DNA of 54,292 bases from Oscillospiraceae bacterium (GTDB taxonomy: Bacteria; Bacillota; Clostridia; Oscillospirales; Oscillospiraceae). The DNA is taken from positions 1 to 54,292 of the forward strand of contig JAGAUY010000090.1 of the NCBI GenBank assembly GCA_017620525.1, read 5' to 3'. The notes under the pieces are model-generated. The model was not told where the DNA came from. It saw nothing but the letters and a program-made list of their open reading frames with translations, and ran no database searches. The translations under genes and the position numbers were made by a program. Below, piece after piece: positions 13,527 to 22,663 of the stretch; the stretch's first letter is position 1, and each line of letters begins with the position of its first letter.

Positions 13527-15224
13527 ATGGCTGTTATGCTGAATCAAAAACAAAACAGAGTGCTGTTCTGGGCTTTGTGTATCGGCCTGTTCGTTTCCTG
13601 CGGCTGGATGCTGGGCCTGAAGAACGGTTTTCTGATGGACGACTACACCACGCTGGTGTGGGAAATGTTCGGCGATATCACGGAGTCCTTCACACTTCTT
13701 CCCACCCGGCGCTATAACAACCGGCCGGTGGGCAGAATCTTTGTGGCGCTGCTGCAGGATCTGTTTGGTGTAAATCATCAGGGATATCACATCGTGTTCG
13801 TGCTGGTTCATCTGGTGAATGTCTATCTGGTTTATAAGATCACGAAGCTGCTGTTTTCCGGGAGTGAAAACCTGGATACGGTCTATGCTCCCTGGATCGC
13901 TGCGGGGATTTTTGGAATTTATCCGCAGTCAATCATGGCGGTGCAGTGGGTATCTGCGGTCTGCGACCTGCTGGGCGGCTTCTTTGTGCTGACCGCGCTC
14001 TACGCTTTTTTGAAGGAAAAAGAGCAGGGGCGCTATCGGGTGTTTTACAGCATTACGGCAATCATTTCCTATATGCTGACGATCCGGGCAAAGGAAATGG
14101 CAGTGCTGCTGCCGCTGGCATTTGCGCTGCTGGATATCTGCTACAGATGGCAGGGCAGACAGAAACACTGGATTTCCTCGGCTACGGTCATTTCCGCCGT
14201 CTGGATGGCAGTGTATATGGCGAAGCTCTTTTCCTTCCCGGAACTGGTGGGAACGGAGTATGAACAGGATTTTGGCCCGGTGATGCTGGTGCAGAACCTG
14301 CTGCGCTACATCGGTGTGTACTTCGATGTGGAACAGATGGCAATGATCTTCAATGGCTATAATCTTTCCATGATCGCAGGCATTGTCATTACGATGCTGG
14401 CGCTGTGCTTTTCAGTGTATCAGATCTGGAAGAAGAAGGAATGGATCCCCATTGCCGCTCTGGTCTGCATTGGACTGATGCTGGCGCCGGTGCTCACCAT
14501 GGGGTATATGCAGCACAAGCTGTATTTGTATATCCCTTCCGTTTTTGTGGGTATCCTTTTCGCAGCCGTTATTGCACTGCTGGAAAAAAACGCGGGACAG
14601 ATGGTGAAGGAGATCACGGCGGTGATGCTGATCCTGGCGCTGACGATCCTGAACTGGACGCCCGGCGCACAGAGTTTCCGTAATTGGTGGTATTCGCTTG
14701 CAGAGCAGGATGCACGGCAGATGGTCCAGCTTTACCGGATGGGAGAGCTGCCGGAGGATTGCAATGTTTATGTCCGGGGGGCGGAGGAAGAATACAATGT
14801 TTTCTGGCCCTACGGTCCTGGTGATTGCCTGCGGTTTGTATATGACCGCAACGATCTAGAGTGCTTTGCGGTGGAGGAATTCCCGGAGGAACCCGTGAAG
14901 CCCTGCCTTTTGATTGACTATGCGGATGGAACTTTTACGGAGGTCTCGCGGGATTATACCTACGATGTGGTGATTGACAATGTCTGGATCAATCCCACGG
15001 AGGATACCCTTCAGATTGCGGTCAGCTGTCAGCGGATCTTCCGGGGCAGTCAGATTGAGATCAACGGAAAGGTTTATCCCACAGTGACGGGTGAGACCTT
15101 TATTTCTGCGGAAGTAAGCAAAACAGAATTGAATCTGGACGAACCTGTTTCCATCGCGGTGGTGGTGCCGGAATTTGATGCCCGGTCCGACGCGGTGCAG
15201 CGGGAAGTTCCTGTTCACGAGTGA
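13527..15224 (+). CDS. Large multi-pass membrane protein, GT-C glycosyltransferase-like, 565 aa
   Basis: About ten hydrophobic segments cover residues 10-390, followed by a soluble, beta-rich C-terminal part (about 400-565) probably outside the membrane. The first loop after helix 1 carries an acidic pair (LKNGFLMDDYTTLVWE), the usual position of the catalytic or metal-binding Asp in GT-C enzymes that use polyprenyl-phosphate sugars, and NNRPVGRIF follows. I infer that it transfers a sugar to the glycan on the outer face; it could also be a related non-catalytic protein. The start at 13527 follows the previous stop by one base and has only a weak GGAAAGTGAG site; the ATG at 13536 is an alternative. 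Confidence 0.8.
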   Translation: MAVMLNQKQNRVLFWALCIGLFVSCGWMLGLKNGFLMDDYTTLVWEMFGDITESFTLLPTRRYNNRPVGRIFVALLQDLFGVNHQGYHIVFVLVHLVNVYLVYKITKLLFSGSENLDTVYAPWIAAGIFGIYPQSIMAVQWVSAVCDLLGGFFVLTALYAFLKEKEQGRYRVFYSITAIISYMLTIRAKEMAVLLPLAFALLDICYRWQGRQKHWISSATVISAVWMAVYMAKLFSFPELVGTEYEQDFGPVMLVQNLLRYIGVYFDVEQMAMIFNGYNLSMIAGIVITMLALCFSVYQIWKKKEWIPIAALVCIGLMLAPVLTMGYMQHKLYLYIPSVFVGILFAAVIALLEKNAGQMVKEITAVMLILALTILNWTPGAQSFRNWWYSLAEQDARQMVQLYRMGELPEDCNVYVRGAEEEYNVFWPYGPGDCLRFVYDRNDLECFAVEEFPEEPVKPCLLIDYADGTFTEVSRDYTYDVVIDNVWINPTEDTLQIAVSCQRIFRGSQIEINGKVYPTVTGETFISAEVSKTELNLDEPVSIAVVVPEFDARSDAVQREVPVHE

Positions 15225-15234
15225 GGGATCACAG

Positions 15235-16563
15235 ATGAGAATCCTTTTGGATGCGTATTTTGACAATAACTTTGGCGATGACCTCTTTGCGGATACTCTT
15301 CTGACCAGGTATCCGCAGGAGCAATTCTATGTGTTCTGGGACAAGGTGCATCCTGATGTACTTGCCCGGACCATGCGTTACCGGAATATGGTCGTTCTGC
15401 CGGGGAGCTGCACCATGCGCAGCGGTTTGCCCTTCGACGGCTATATTATGATCGGCGGCGATGTGCTGCCGGATGGTGTGGACTATTCCAGGCGCATCGG
15501 CGGCATGAAATGGGTGAAGGAGAGCGGCGGCTTCGTGGCGATGCTGGGCTTCAGCCTGTATGAGCACTATGGCGAAAAGACCCGCGGGGATCTTCGGACT
15601 ATGGCCTCGCTGGCAGATAGCATTGTGACCCGGGACAAAGCATCGGCAGAGCGTTTTAAGATGCTGGTGCCGGAAGCGTCAGTGACGGAATCCACGGATA
15701 TGGCCTTTACGCTGCCCCATATGGCTGCGGAAGAAAAAAGAGCTCCCATTCTGGGTATTGCACCCAGACGGAAGCTCTACAGTACGGATCAGGAGCATGA
15801 GGACTTCTGCAGCGCCATGGCGGCGGTGGCAGACGGCTGGCTGAAAGGACATCCGGACGGAATCGTTCGCTTCCTGGCGCTGTCCACCGGCGAGTATGAC
15901 GACCGGGTCACATCCCGGGATATTATCGGCCGCATGACAAAAAAGACGCAGACGGAAATCGTCTCCCATACGGACCAAGTGGAGGAATTCCTCGCTCAGG
16001 TCCGGCAGTGCACCGCGCTGGTTCCCACCCGGTTCCATGCGCTGGTGTTTGCGCTGATCTATGGTATTCCTTTTGTGCCGGTGCCCTATGAGGTGAAGCT
16101 GACGCAGCTGCTCGATGAGGTCGGCTATGCAGGTATGCGGATCCCCTATGGCCGGCCGGTTTCGGAGGAGATGGCCGCGCAGGCAGTCCGGGATCTGGAG
16201 CAGAAGCAGACAGATCCCGAAAAAGTTGCCGGTTACTGTGCCAAGGCAGATGTATTTTTCACGGATACGGATCGATTGATTGCAGCCATCCAGCCCTGCA
16301 GGGCGGAGAACCTTCACAGCTTCGGCTGCAGCATGCACTCTGAGAACGAAGCGCTCAAGACTGAAAATGCCCAGCTTACAAGAGACCGGGAGTATCTGCA
16401 GAACCAGGTAAAGGCTCTGACGGAATGGGTCCAGTCTCTGCAGAAGGAGCGGCAGGCTTTCGAGGACCAGAACCGGGAGCTGGAAGCCATCAGAGTGCAG
16501 CAGGCGGAGCAGATCGAGAAACTCAGCAGGCGTTCCCCCCTGGCAAAGCTGCTGGGAAAATAA
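15235..16563 (+). CDS. Polysaccharide pyruvyl transferase family protein with a C-terminal coiled coil, 442 aa
   Basis: The family adds ketal-linked pyruvate from phosphoenolpyruvate to a sugar. The N terminus shows RILLDAYFDNNFGDDLFADT, the usual G-D start, then IMIGGDVLPDG, ADSIVTRDKAS, a middle LGIAPRRKLY segment and VPTRFHALVFALIYGIPFVPV, which matches the family C-terminal RxHxxxxAxxxGxP pattern. From about residue 350 to 430 comes a charged heptad-like coiled coil (LKTENAQLTRDREYLQNQ onwards) that the family does not normally have, ending in a basic amphipathic piece. The ATG at 15235 is preceded by GAGGGAT; upstream in-frame codons overlap the previous gene. It is the last gene of locus 1 before a terminator. 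Pyruvylation would add negative charge to the glycan. Confidence 0.88.
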   Translation: MRILLDAYFDNNFGDDLFADTLLTRYPQEQFYVFWDKVHPDVLARTMRYRNMVVLPGSCTMRSGLPFDGYIMIGGDVLPDGVDYSRRIGGMKWVKESGGFVAMLGFSLYEHYGEKTRGDLRTMASLADSIVTRDKASAERFKMLVPEASVTESTDMAFTLPHMAAEEKRAPILGIAPRRKLYSTDQEHEDFCSAMAAVADGWLKGHPDGIVRFLALSTGEYDDRVTSRDIIGRMTKKTQTEIVSHTDQVEEFLAQVRQCTALVPTRFHALVFALIYGIPFVPVPYEVKLTQLLDEVGYAGMRIPYGRPVSEEMAAQAVRDLEQKQTDPEKVAGYCAKADVFFTDTDRLIAAIQPCRAENLHSFGCSMHSENEALKTENAQLTRDREYLQNQVKALTEWVQSLQKERQAFEDQNRELEAIRVQQAEQIEKLSRRSPLAKLLGK

Positions 16564-16580
16564 AGATTCAGAAGTGAAAA

Positions 16581-16608
16581 CAAGCCCACTCCGTTCGGAG
16601 TGGGCTTG
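16581..16608. terminator. Terminator closing locus 1
   Basis: CAAGCCCACTCCG (16581-16593) is fully complementary to CGGAGTGGGCTTG (16596-16608), a 12-base stem with a GTTC loop in practice. It stands between the converging pyruvyl transferase and adenine deaminase genes and may serve both. Confidence 0.75.
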
Positions 16609-16620
16609 CTGCATTTTGGG

Positions 16621-18354
16621 TTATACGTACTGCTGTGTATTGACGTCAATTACGCCACGGGTGGTCAGACGCAGGGTGGGGATCACCGGAAGCGCCATGA
16701 AAGACAGCGTCATGAACGGATCGATGCCTTTGCCGATGCCGAGGCTGTGGGCAGCGGCCTTGGCATTCTCCAGCAGATCGTTGACCTCGGTCAGCGGCTT
16801 GTCGCTCATGAGACCCGCGATCTCCAGGGGGAGTTCCGCAAGGATCTGACCGTCCCTGACCACCACGATACCGCCCTTGTTTTCGGCAATGCGGTTGACA
16901 GCGAAAGCCATATCCTCGTCGGTGGCGCCGACGCAGATGATGTTGTGGCTGTCGTGGGAAACGGAGGTGGCCACGGCACCGGATTTCAGACCGTAGCCCT
17001 TCAGGTAGCCGATGCCGATGTGGCGGGTGTTCTTATGACGCTCTACCACAGCCATTTTCAGAATGTCGTTTTCCAGATCCACCTCTTCGGCATACCCCTT
17101 ATCCTCGGTGATGATCTGTCCGTCGATCATGCCGATGACAGCCTTGCGGCGGCTTTCGGCGAAATCCGCGGCGGAAAGGACGGGCAGATGGAAGGTGTTG
17201 TGGGCCTGTGCATAGAGATGGGAGGGGACGAAGGGTCTTGCGAAGTCGTCCACCTGACCATTGTCATAGACCAGATGGCCTTTTTTGTAGACGCTGACCA
17301 CATGGAAGTCCTTCAGGTCTTCGACGATGGCGAAGTCTGCCAAGTATCCGGGAGCGATGGCACCACGATTGTTCAGCAGGAAATAACGGGCGGCATGGAG
17401 ACAGGCAATCTGGACCACCTGAATGGGATCGGCGCCCATGCGGACAGCCTCACGGCAGATATAGTCCATGTGGCCCTTTTCCAGGAGGTCGCTGGGATGC
17501 TTGTCATCGGTGCAGAACATACAGCGGTCGAAATATTTCGGTGATTTGACCAAAGGCATCAGAGCTTCCAGATTCCGTGCGGCGGTGCCGTCGCGGATCA
17601 TGATGAACTGACCCAGCCGAAGCTTGTTCAGGGCATCTTCCACATCAGCGCACTCATGGTCGGAATAGACACCGGCGGCGATGTAGGCATTCAGATCCTT
17701 GCCGGCCAGACCGGGTGCGTGGCCGTCGATCTTTTTGTGGTGGGCCTGGGATGCAACGATCTTGGCGACGGTTTCACTGTCGGCGGACAGGACACCGGGG
17801 AAATTCATCATTTCTGCCAGACCCAGAACTCTGGGGTGGTTGAAGAAGCTGTCGATGTCCCGGTAGTCCAGGTTAGCACCGCTTTCATCCATGGGGGAGG
17901 CGGGGACACAGGAGGGGACCATGAACAGAGTGTCCACAGGCAGACCCTCGGTGGCGGCAAGCATATAGTCGATGCCGTCGGTGCCCATGACGTTGGTGAT
18001 CTCATGGGGATCGGTGATGACGGTGGTGGTGCCGTGAGGGATCACGGCCCGGGCAAATTCGGTGGGGCTGACCAGACTGGATTCCAGGTGGATGTGGGCG
18101 TCAATGAAGCCGGGGCAGACGACCTTGCCGGTCATATCCACTTCGGTTTTGCCTTCGTATTCGCCGAGACCCACGATCAGGCCTTCAGCTACGGCAATAT
18201 CCTGGGTTTCCAGTTCCCCGGAGAAAACATTGACATAGGTGGCATTTTTTAGGACGAGATCTGCTTTTTCGCGGCCTGCTGCCACATCGATGATGTGCAG
18301 CTTGGTGATGAGTTTCCGGTTGATCATACCGGACCAGGTTTCGGTATAGCTCAT
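16621..18354 (-). CDS. ade: Adenine deaminase
   Basis: A 577-aa amidohydrolase that converts adenine to hypoxanthine and ammonia in purine salvage. Visible motifs are the metal-binding PGFIDAHIHLESS, the PHGTTTVITDPHEI segment, the later metal ligands in DGHAPGL and YSDHEC, the FCTDDKHPSDL motif, and the C-terminal domain with SHDSHNIICVG. Length fits the Ade family (about 570-600). The start ATG at 18354 has AGGAGG seven bases upstream; the frame could extend eight codons to a TTG that lies over the ribosome site. It is the only minus-strand gene between 5.4 and 54 kb. Its leader is only about 17 bases, too short for a purine riboswitch. Confidence 0.95.
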   Translation of the reverse strand: MSYTETWSGMINRKLITKLHIIDVAAGREKADLVLKNATYVNVFSGELETQDIAVAEGLIVGLGEYEGKTEVDMTGKVVCPGFIDAHIHLESSLVSPTEFARAVIPHGTTTVITDPHEITNVMGTDGIDYMLAATEGLPVDTLFMVPSCVPASPMDESGANLDYRDIDSFFNHPRVLGLAEMMNFPGVLSADSETVAKIVASQAHHKKIDGHAPGLAGKDLNAYIAAGVYSDHECADVEDALNKLRLGQFIMIRDGTAARNLEALMPLVKSPKYFDRCMFCTDDKHPSDLLEKGHMDYICREAVRMGADPIQVVQIACLHAARYFLLNNRGAIAPGYLADFAIVEDLKDFHVVSVYKKGHLVYDNGQVDDFARPFVPSHLYAQAHNTFHLPVLSAADFAESRRKAVIGMIDGQIITEDKGYAEEVDLENDILKMAVVERHKNTRHIGIGYLKGYGLKSGAVATSVSHDSHNIICVGATDEDMAFAVNRIAENKGGIVVVRDGQILAELPLEIAGLMSDKPLTEVNDLLENAKAAAHSLGIGKGIDPFMTLSFMALPVIPTLRLTTRGVIDVNTQQYV

Positions 18355-18377
18355 AAACATCCCTCCTTGTTTTTTCA

Positions 18378-18406
18378 ATCATACCATAATTTCGTGCAAA
18401 AGTAAA
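18378..18406 (-). promoter_or_regulatory. Promoter of ade
   Basis: On the minus strand: TTTACT (18401-18406), a 17-base spacer, TATGAT (18378-18383). The start point would be near 18371. Confidence 0.6.
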
Positions 18407-18465
18407 ATCAATAATTGTAAAGTTTTTGTCACTTTGGACAAAGAATCCACCGGGGGAAAACAGGG

Positions 18466-18493
18466 TTGAAAAAGAAATCAAAATTGGTATAAT
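18466..18493 (+). promoter_or_regulatory. Promoter of ktrB-ktrA
   Basis: TTGAAA (18466-18471), a 16-base spacer and a perfect TATAAT (18488-18493) with TGG before it (extended -10). The start point near 18500 rules out an annotated start at 18426. Confidence 0.75.
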
Positions 18494-18554
18494 GTTAGCG
18501 TATACTATTATGGAAAGTGTTTGTCTGAGCAGATGGGGAAAGGAGACGGCGCAA

Positions 18555-19934
18555 TTGGCATTCGGTTCCCAATTTGTATCCCGCTTTGGAGGCAGGAAAA
18601 ACAGAGCGATCAGTCCTACGAAGATCATTGCGATTGCTTTTGCGCTGATCATTCTGGCGGGCGCTCTGCTGCTGGCGCTGCCGGCTGCTTCCCGGAGCAA
18701 TGTAAGCTGCGGTTTCCTGCCGGCTCTGTTTACGGCAACCTCCGCAACCTGTGTTACAGGTTTGGTTCTGTTTGACACATTCACACAGTGGAGCGGGTTT
18801 GGACAGATTGTTATCATCTCGCTGATTGAAATCGGCGGTCTTGGCTTTATGTCCGCCGCATCAGTAGTGATCTTTCTGCTGCGCAGAAAGGTGGGACTGA
18901 AGCAGCGGCTGGTGATGGCGCAGGCTCTGAGCATCACCGATATGGAAGGCATCATCCGCCTGCAGAAGCTGGTGCTGGCAGGCAGTTTATGCATTCAGGC
19001 TGCCGGCGCGGTGATCCTGATGGCGCGGTTCTTGCCGGACTACGGTTTCAGGACAAGCCTGAAATGGGGAATTTTCCATTCTGTCTCTGCCTTCTGCAAC
19101 GCGGGGTTTGATATCCTGGGCTGCATCACTCCCGGCGCAAGCCTGATGGAATTCAATTCCGATCCGGTGGTGCTGCTGACACTGGGACTGCTGGTCATTG
19201 TGGGAGGCCTTGGATTTCTGGTTTGGCAGGAAATCATCTCTGTTCGAAAGTATCGGAGATTCAGCGTCTATACCAGATTGGTTCTCGTGACGACAGCAGT
19301 GCTGCTGATCGTCGGTACGGTGCTGTTTTGCGTGCTGGAATGGAACAATCCGGCAACCCTGGGCGGGATGTGTATCGGTGATAAAATACTCAATGGTTTC
19401 TTTCAGTCGGTGACGGTCCGTACGGCCGGGTTTGCTGCTGTGGATCAGGCGGGACTGACGGATGCGGGAAAAGGTGTGTGCATTGTGCTGATGCTCATCG
19501 GCGGATCCTCCGGTTCCACCGCCGGCGGCATTAAGACGGTGACCATGGTTGTGCTGCTGCTGTTCCTGGCTGCCAGAGCCAGAGGAAGGGAGTCGGTATG
19601 CGTCTACAAGCGTACCATTCCGGCGTCCCAGGTGTTGGATGCCATGACCATTGTGTCAATCGTGGTGGGACTTGCGGTGTTCGGTGCGATCTTCATCACG
19701 GCGACATCTCCTGTGAGTTTTGTGGATGCGGCATTTGAGTCTGTTTCAGCGCTGGCAACAGTGGGTATCACCGCTGGTGCCACCACAAAGCTGAGCGCTG
19801 CCGCAAAGATCCTGATGATTATATATATGTATTTCGGCCGCGTGGGTGTGCTGACCATCAGTTTGGGTTTCCTGATGGGGAACCGGGCACAGGAACGGTT
19901 CCGCTATGCCCAGGCAAGCCTGCTTATTGGATAG
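18555..19934 (+). CDS. ktrB: Potassium uptake transporter membrane subunit (TrkH/KtrB family)
   Basis: A 459-aa membrane subunit of a Ktr/Trk potassium system. Four selectivity-filter-like loops can be seen, each with the conserved Gly: FTATSATCVTGLVLFD, SAFCNAGFDIL, SVTVRTAGFAAVD and ESVSALATVGITAG, separated by the M1-P-M2 helix pairs. The SSGSTAGGIKT segment before the last part is typical of the family. The start is set at TTG 18555 because AGGAG (18541-18545) lies nine bases upstream and the -10 hexamer at 18488-18493 lies within the longer open frame; the resulting length matches KtrB. An ATG at 18510 is possible but lacks a ribosome site. The regulatory subunit follows after 8 bases. 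Confidence 0.93.
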   Translation: MAFGSQFVSRFGGRKNRAISPTKIIAIAFALIILAGALLLALPAASRSNVSCGFLPALFTATSATCVTGLVLFDTFTQWSGFGQIVIISLIEIGGLGFMSAASVVIFLLRRKVGLKQRLVMAQALSITDMEGIIRLQKLVLAGSLCIQAAGAVILMARFLPDYGFRTSLKWGIFHSVSAFCNAGFDILGCITPGASLMEFNSDPVVLLTLGLLVIVGGLGFLVWQEIISVRKYRRFSVYTRLVLVTTAVLLIVGTVLFCVLEWNNPATLGGMCIGDKILNGFFQSVTVRTAGFAAVDQAGLTDAGKGVCIVLMLIGGSSGSTAGGIKTVTMVVLLLFLAARARGRESVCVYKRTIPASQVLDAMTIVSIVVGLAVFGAIFITATSPVSFVDAAFESVSALATVGITAGATTKLSAAAKILMIIYMYFGRVGVLTISLGFLMGNRAQERFRYAQASLLIG

Positions 19935-19942
19935 GAGGTACC

Positions 19943-20590
19943 ATGAAATCCTATATTGTGATCGGCCTGGGCCGGTTTGGGTCGGAAGTGGCACGGGAAT
20001 TGTGCCGCCAGAATCAGGAGGTTCTGGCTGTTGATGTGCGGACTGACCTGGTGCAGCATGTGGCAAATGATGTGACCCAGGCGGTGGTTGCGGACAGCCA
20101 GGACAAGGAAGTGCTTCGGGCGCTGGGCGCCGGGGATTTCGACTGCGCGGTGGTTGCCATCGGAGAAGATTTGGGCGCGTCGGTACTGACGGTGATGAAT
20201 CTGAAGGAACTGGGAGTTCCCTATATCGTCTGCAAGGCCCATGACGAGACCCATCGCCGGGTGCTGGAGAAGCTGGGCGCGGATCGGGTGATCATCCCGG
20301 AGCAGGAATACGCGGATCGGCTGGCCAAAAGTCTGGCATCCACCAATGTGCTCGACTACATTCAGCTGTCCAATGAATACGGCATCATTGAGGTGCCGGT
20401 GCCGAAGGCCTGGTATGGAAAGACCCTGAAGGAACTGAATGTCCGGGCGAAGTTGGGGGTAAACATTCTTGCAATTATGAAAGGCGGTGTGACGGAGGTG
20501 TCACCCGCTGCGGAATACACAATGGAAGAGAAGGCCATTATGCTTGTCCTGGGAGACAACAAGGCGTTGGAGGCGGTGCAGAAACTATGA
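19943..20590 (+). CDS. ktrA: Potassium uptake regulatory subunit (KtrA/TrkA, RCK domains)
   Basis: A 215-aa cytoplasmic protein with an N-terminal RCK Rossmann domain (YIVIGLGRFGSEVARELC nucleotide-binding loop, then VLAVDVRTD with the acidic residue for the ribose) and a C-terminal RCK_C domain from about residue 135 (GIIEVPVPKAWYGKTLKEL). One RCK_N plus one RCK_C is the KtrA design; E. coli TrkA has two of each. It forms a gating ring on KtrB and responds to ATP/ADP and in many Firmicutes to c-di-AMP. AGGAGG precedes the ATG, and its end overlaps the start of the RNA methylase gene by four bases. Confidence 0.95.
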   Translation: MKSYIVIGLGRFGSEVARELCRQNQEVLAVDVRTDLVQHVANDVTQAVVADSQDKEVLRALGAGDFDCAVVAIGEDLGASVLTVMNLKELGVPYIVCKAHDETHRRVLEKLGADRVIIPEQEYADRLAKSLASTNVLDYIQLSNEYGIIEVPVPKAWYGKTLKELNVRAKLGVNILAIMKGGVTEVSPAAEYTMEEKAIMLVLGDNKALEAVQKL

Positions 20591-21333
20591 CGGAAATGAG
20601 AATATCTTCCAGAAAGAACCCCCTGCTGCAGCAGGTAAAAAAACTTCTGTCCTCCAAAAAAGAGCGGGAAAATGCGGGACTGTTCGTGGCGGACGGTACG
20701 AAGCTTTTGCAGGAGGCAATCAAATATTATCCGGGACTGGAAACGGTGATCCTCTCCGATACAGTGGAGGCGGAGGTGCCGAAGCAGGTGAAGCTGATCC
20801 GGGTCCCGGAGGATGTGATGGAATCCATCTCTCCCATGGATACACCCCAGGGGGCGCTGTTTGTATGCCGGATGCCGGAAAAGACGGAATTCACTCCGAA
20901 ACCCGGTATGCTTTTGCTGGATGGTATCCAGGATCCCGGCAACATCGGCACGATTCTCAGAACTGCTGACGCGCTGGAGATCCCGGTGGCACTGCTGGAA
21001 GGCTGCGCCGATCCCTACAGCCACAAGGTGGTCCGCGCCTCCATGGGTGCGGTATTCCGTACACCCGTGATCCAGACGACCTGGGTGGCGGCGAAGGCCT
21101 CCTGCGAAGCCGCTGGGATCCCCGTGGCGGTGACGGCTCTGAGCGACCGGGCGGAAGATATCCGCAGCGCAGATCTGACAAAAATGGCGGTGGTCATCGG
21201 CAGTGAGGGCCGGGGTGTCCGCCGGGAAGTGCTGGAAAACGCGGATCAGGAACTGATCATTCCCATGAATCCCCGGTGCGAGTCTCTGAATGCTGCCATT
21301 GCGGCAACGATCTGTATGTGGGAAATGAAGTAA
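20587..21333 (+). CDS. TrmH/SpoU family RNA 2'-O-methyltransferase
   Basis: A 248-aa SPOUT-class methyltransferase that methylates a ribose in rRNA or tRNA using S-adenosylmethionine. The N-terminal SpoU substrate-binding domain starts with ISSRKNPLLQQVKKL and FVADGTKLLQEA. The catalytic knot shows motif 1 (DGIQDPGNIGTILRTADA, with the catalytic Asn and Arg), motif 2 (VVIGSEGRGV) and motif 3 (IPMNPRCESLNAAIAATI). It overlaps ktrA by four bases and precedes dprA by 52 bases. The exact RNA target cannot be told from sequence alone; RlmB-like 23S modification or TrmH-like tRNA modification are both possible. Confidence 0.93.
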   Translation: MTEMRISSRKNPLLQQVKKLLSSKKERENAGLFVADGTKLLQEAIKYYPGLETVILSDTVEAEVPKQVKLIRVPEDVMESISPMDTPQGALFVCRMPEKTEFTPKPGMLLLDGIQDPGNIGTILRTADALEIPVALLEGCADPYSHKVVRASMGAVFRTPVIQTTWVAAKASCEAAGIPVAVTALSDRAEDIRSADLTKMAVVIGSEGRGVRREVLENADQELIIPMNPRCESLNAAIAATICMWEMK

Positions 21334-21385
21334 AGCGGCACGAATAATACGATTAAAACCCAAAGAGAGAAAAGGCGGGATAGAA

Positions 21386-22645
21386 ATGCTGATTCACTGG
21401 ATATGGCTTGCAGCGCGGCCGTCGATTCACGACCGGGTGAAGGTGGAACTGCTGCGGCAGTTTCAGGATCCGGAAGCAGTGTTCTATGCCGACGGCGGCA
21501 GCTTTGACCGGATTGAAGGTCTGACACCTGAAGGGAAAGCGGCATTGTCTGACAAGGATCTTAGACCGGCAGAGAAGATCCTGGATGCCTGCGACCGGGA
21601 GGATCTGCGGATCCTGACCTATGCCGATGCGGCATACCCCAGAAGGCTTCAGAACATCACGGATCCCCCTCTGGTATTCTATTATAAAGGACGGCTTCCG
21701 GATTTCGACAGCCAGCCGGTCATCGGTGTGGTCGGCACCCGCAAGGCAACAGCCTATGGCATTACCGTGGCAAAGCGGATGGGCTATCAGATCGCCAGGT
21801 GCGGCGGCGTGGTGGTATCCGGGATGGCGGAGGGAATCGATGCTTCTGCCATGAAGGGTGCCCTGACAGGCGGCGGATGCGTGGTCGGCATTCTTGGCTG
21901 CGGCGCGGATATGGTTTATCCCGTGTGCAACCGGGGACTCTTCGCGGACACGGAGCGTTATGGCTGTATTCTGTCGGAGTATCCTCCGGGAATGCCGCCG
22001 CTGAAATACAATTTCCCGAAACGAAACCGGATCATCAGCGGTCTGAGCTGTGGTGTGCTGGTGGTGGAAGCGCCGGAAAAGAGCGGCGCTTTGATCACTG
22101 CCCATCAGGCGGCGGACCAGGGAAGAGATGTGTTTGTGGTACCGGGGAATATCGATATGCCCAGCTGCATCGGAAGCAACAGGCTCCTGCGGGACGGTGG
22201 TATCGCCGTCAGCACCGGCTGGGATGTTTTGAGTGAATATGAGACGCTGTTTCCCGGCAGGATCCGCAAAGACACCGGGCCGGTGAAGCTGACCGGATAT
22301 GACGAGGAAGTGCCCCGGGAACCCCGTCAGGCACCGGCCAAAGTGGCACAGAAACCCCGGATATTTGGAAAAAAGTTGCCTCTAAAACATAATGTTGACA
22401 AAAAAGTCATTGACAAGGAGGAAAACTCGCCGTATATTGACTTAAACAATACTCTGGCAGGGCTGTCCCCGGAGGAGCGCGCCATTGCAGATGCGCTGAT
22501 GGAAGGGGAAAGGCTTGTCGATGACGTGATTGCCCAGGTGGGACTTCCCACCGGCAAGGTTCTGGCGACGCTGACGCTTCTGGAAGTGAAGGGCGTGGTC
22601 AGAAGGCTGCCGGGCAGACACGTCACCCTGAAGCAGGGAAAATGA
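21386..22645 (+). CDS. dprA: DNA-processing protein DprA
   Basis: A 419-aa protein that loads RecA on incoming single-stranded DNA during natural transformation. The Rossmann-like core spans about residues 105-290: VIGVVGTRKATAYG, VVVSGMAEGIDASAMKGAL, VGILGCGADMVYP, EYPPGMPPLKYNFPKRNRII and VVEAPEKSGALITAHQA are the family hallmarks. An N-terminal helical region precedes it, and the C-terminal 70 residues form the winged-helix DprA domain (ERAIADALMEGERLVDDVI). A charged linker of about 60 residues joins them. dprA-topA-trmFO is a common order in Firmicutes. DprA occurs also in non-competent bacteria, so its presence does not prove competence. Confidence 0.96.
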   Translation: MLIHWIWLAARPSIHDRVKVELLRQFQDPEAVFYADGGSFDRIEGLTPEGKAALSDKDLRPAEKILDACDREDLRILTYADAAYPRRLQNITDPPLVFYYKGRLPDFDSQPVIGVVGTRKATAYGITVAKRMGYQIARCGGVVVSGMAEGIDASAMKGALTGGGCVVGILGCGADMVYPVCNRGLFADTERYGCILSEYPPGMPPLKYNFPKRNRIISGLSCGVLVVEAPEKSGALITAHQAADQGRDVFVVPGNIDMPSCIGSNRLLRDGGIAVSTGWDVLSEYETLFPGRIRKDTGPVKLTGYDEEVPREPRQAPAKVAQKPRIFGKKLPLKHNVDKKVIDKEENSPYIDLNNTLAGLSPEERAIADALMEGERLVDDVIAQVGLPTGKVLATLTLLEVKGVVRRLPGRHVTLKQGK

Positions 22646-22663
22646 TAGGAATGGAGAACATTC

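Noticed and set aside
18355..18425. Purine riboswitch in front of adenine deaminase
   Set aside because: The predicted transcript starts about 17 bases before the start codon, leaving no room for an aptamer, and no suitable three-stem structure is visible.
18494..18554. c-di-AMP (ydaO-type) riboswitch in front of ktrB
   Set aside because: The leader is only about 55 bases, far shorter than this riboswitch class, and no matching core is visible.
18426..18554. Longer N terminus of KtrB starting at 18426
   Set aside because: The -10 hexamer of its own promoter lies at 18488-18493, so a start at 18426 would be upstream of the transcript; the TTG at 18555 with AGGAG fits the family length.
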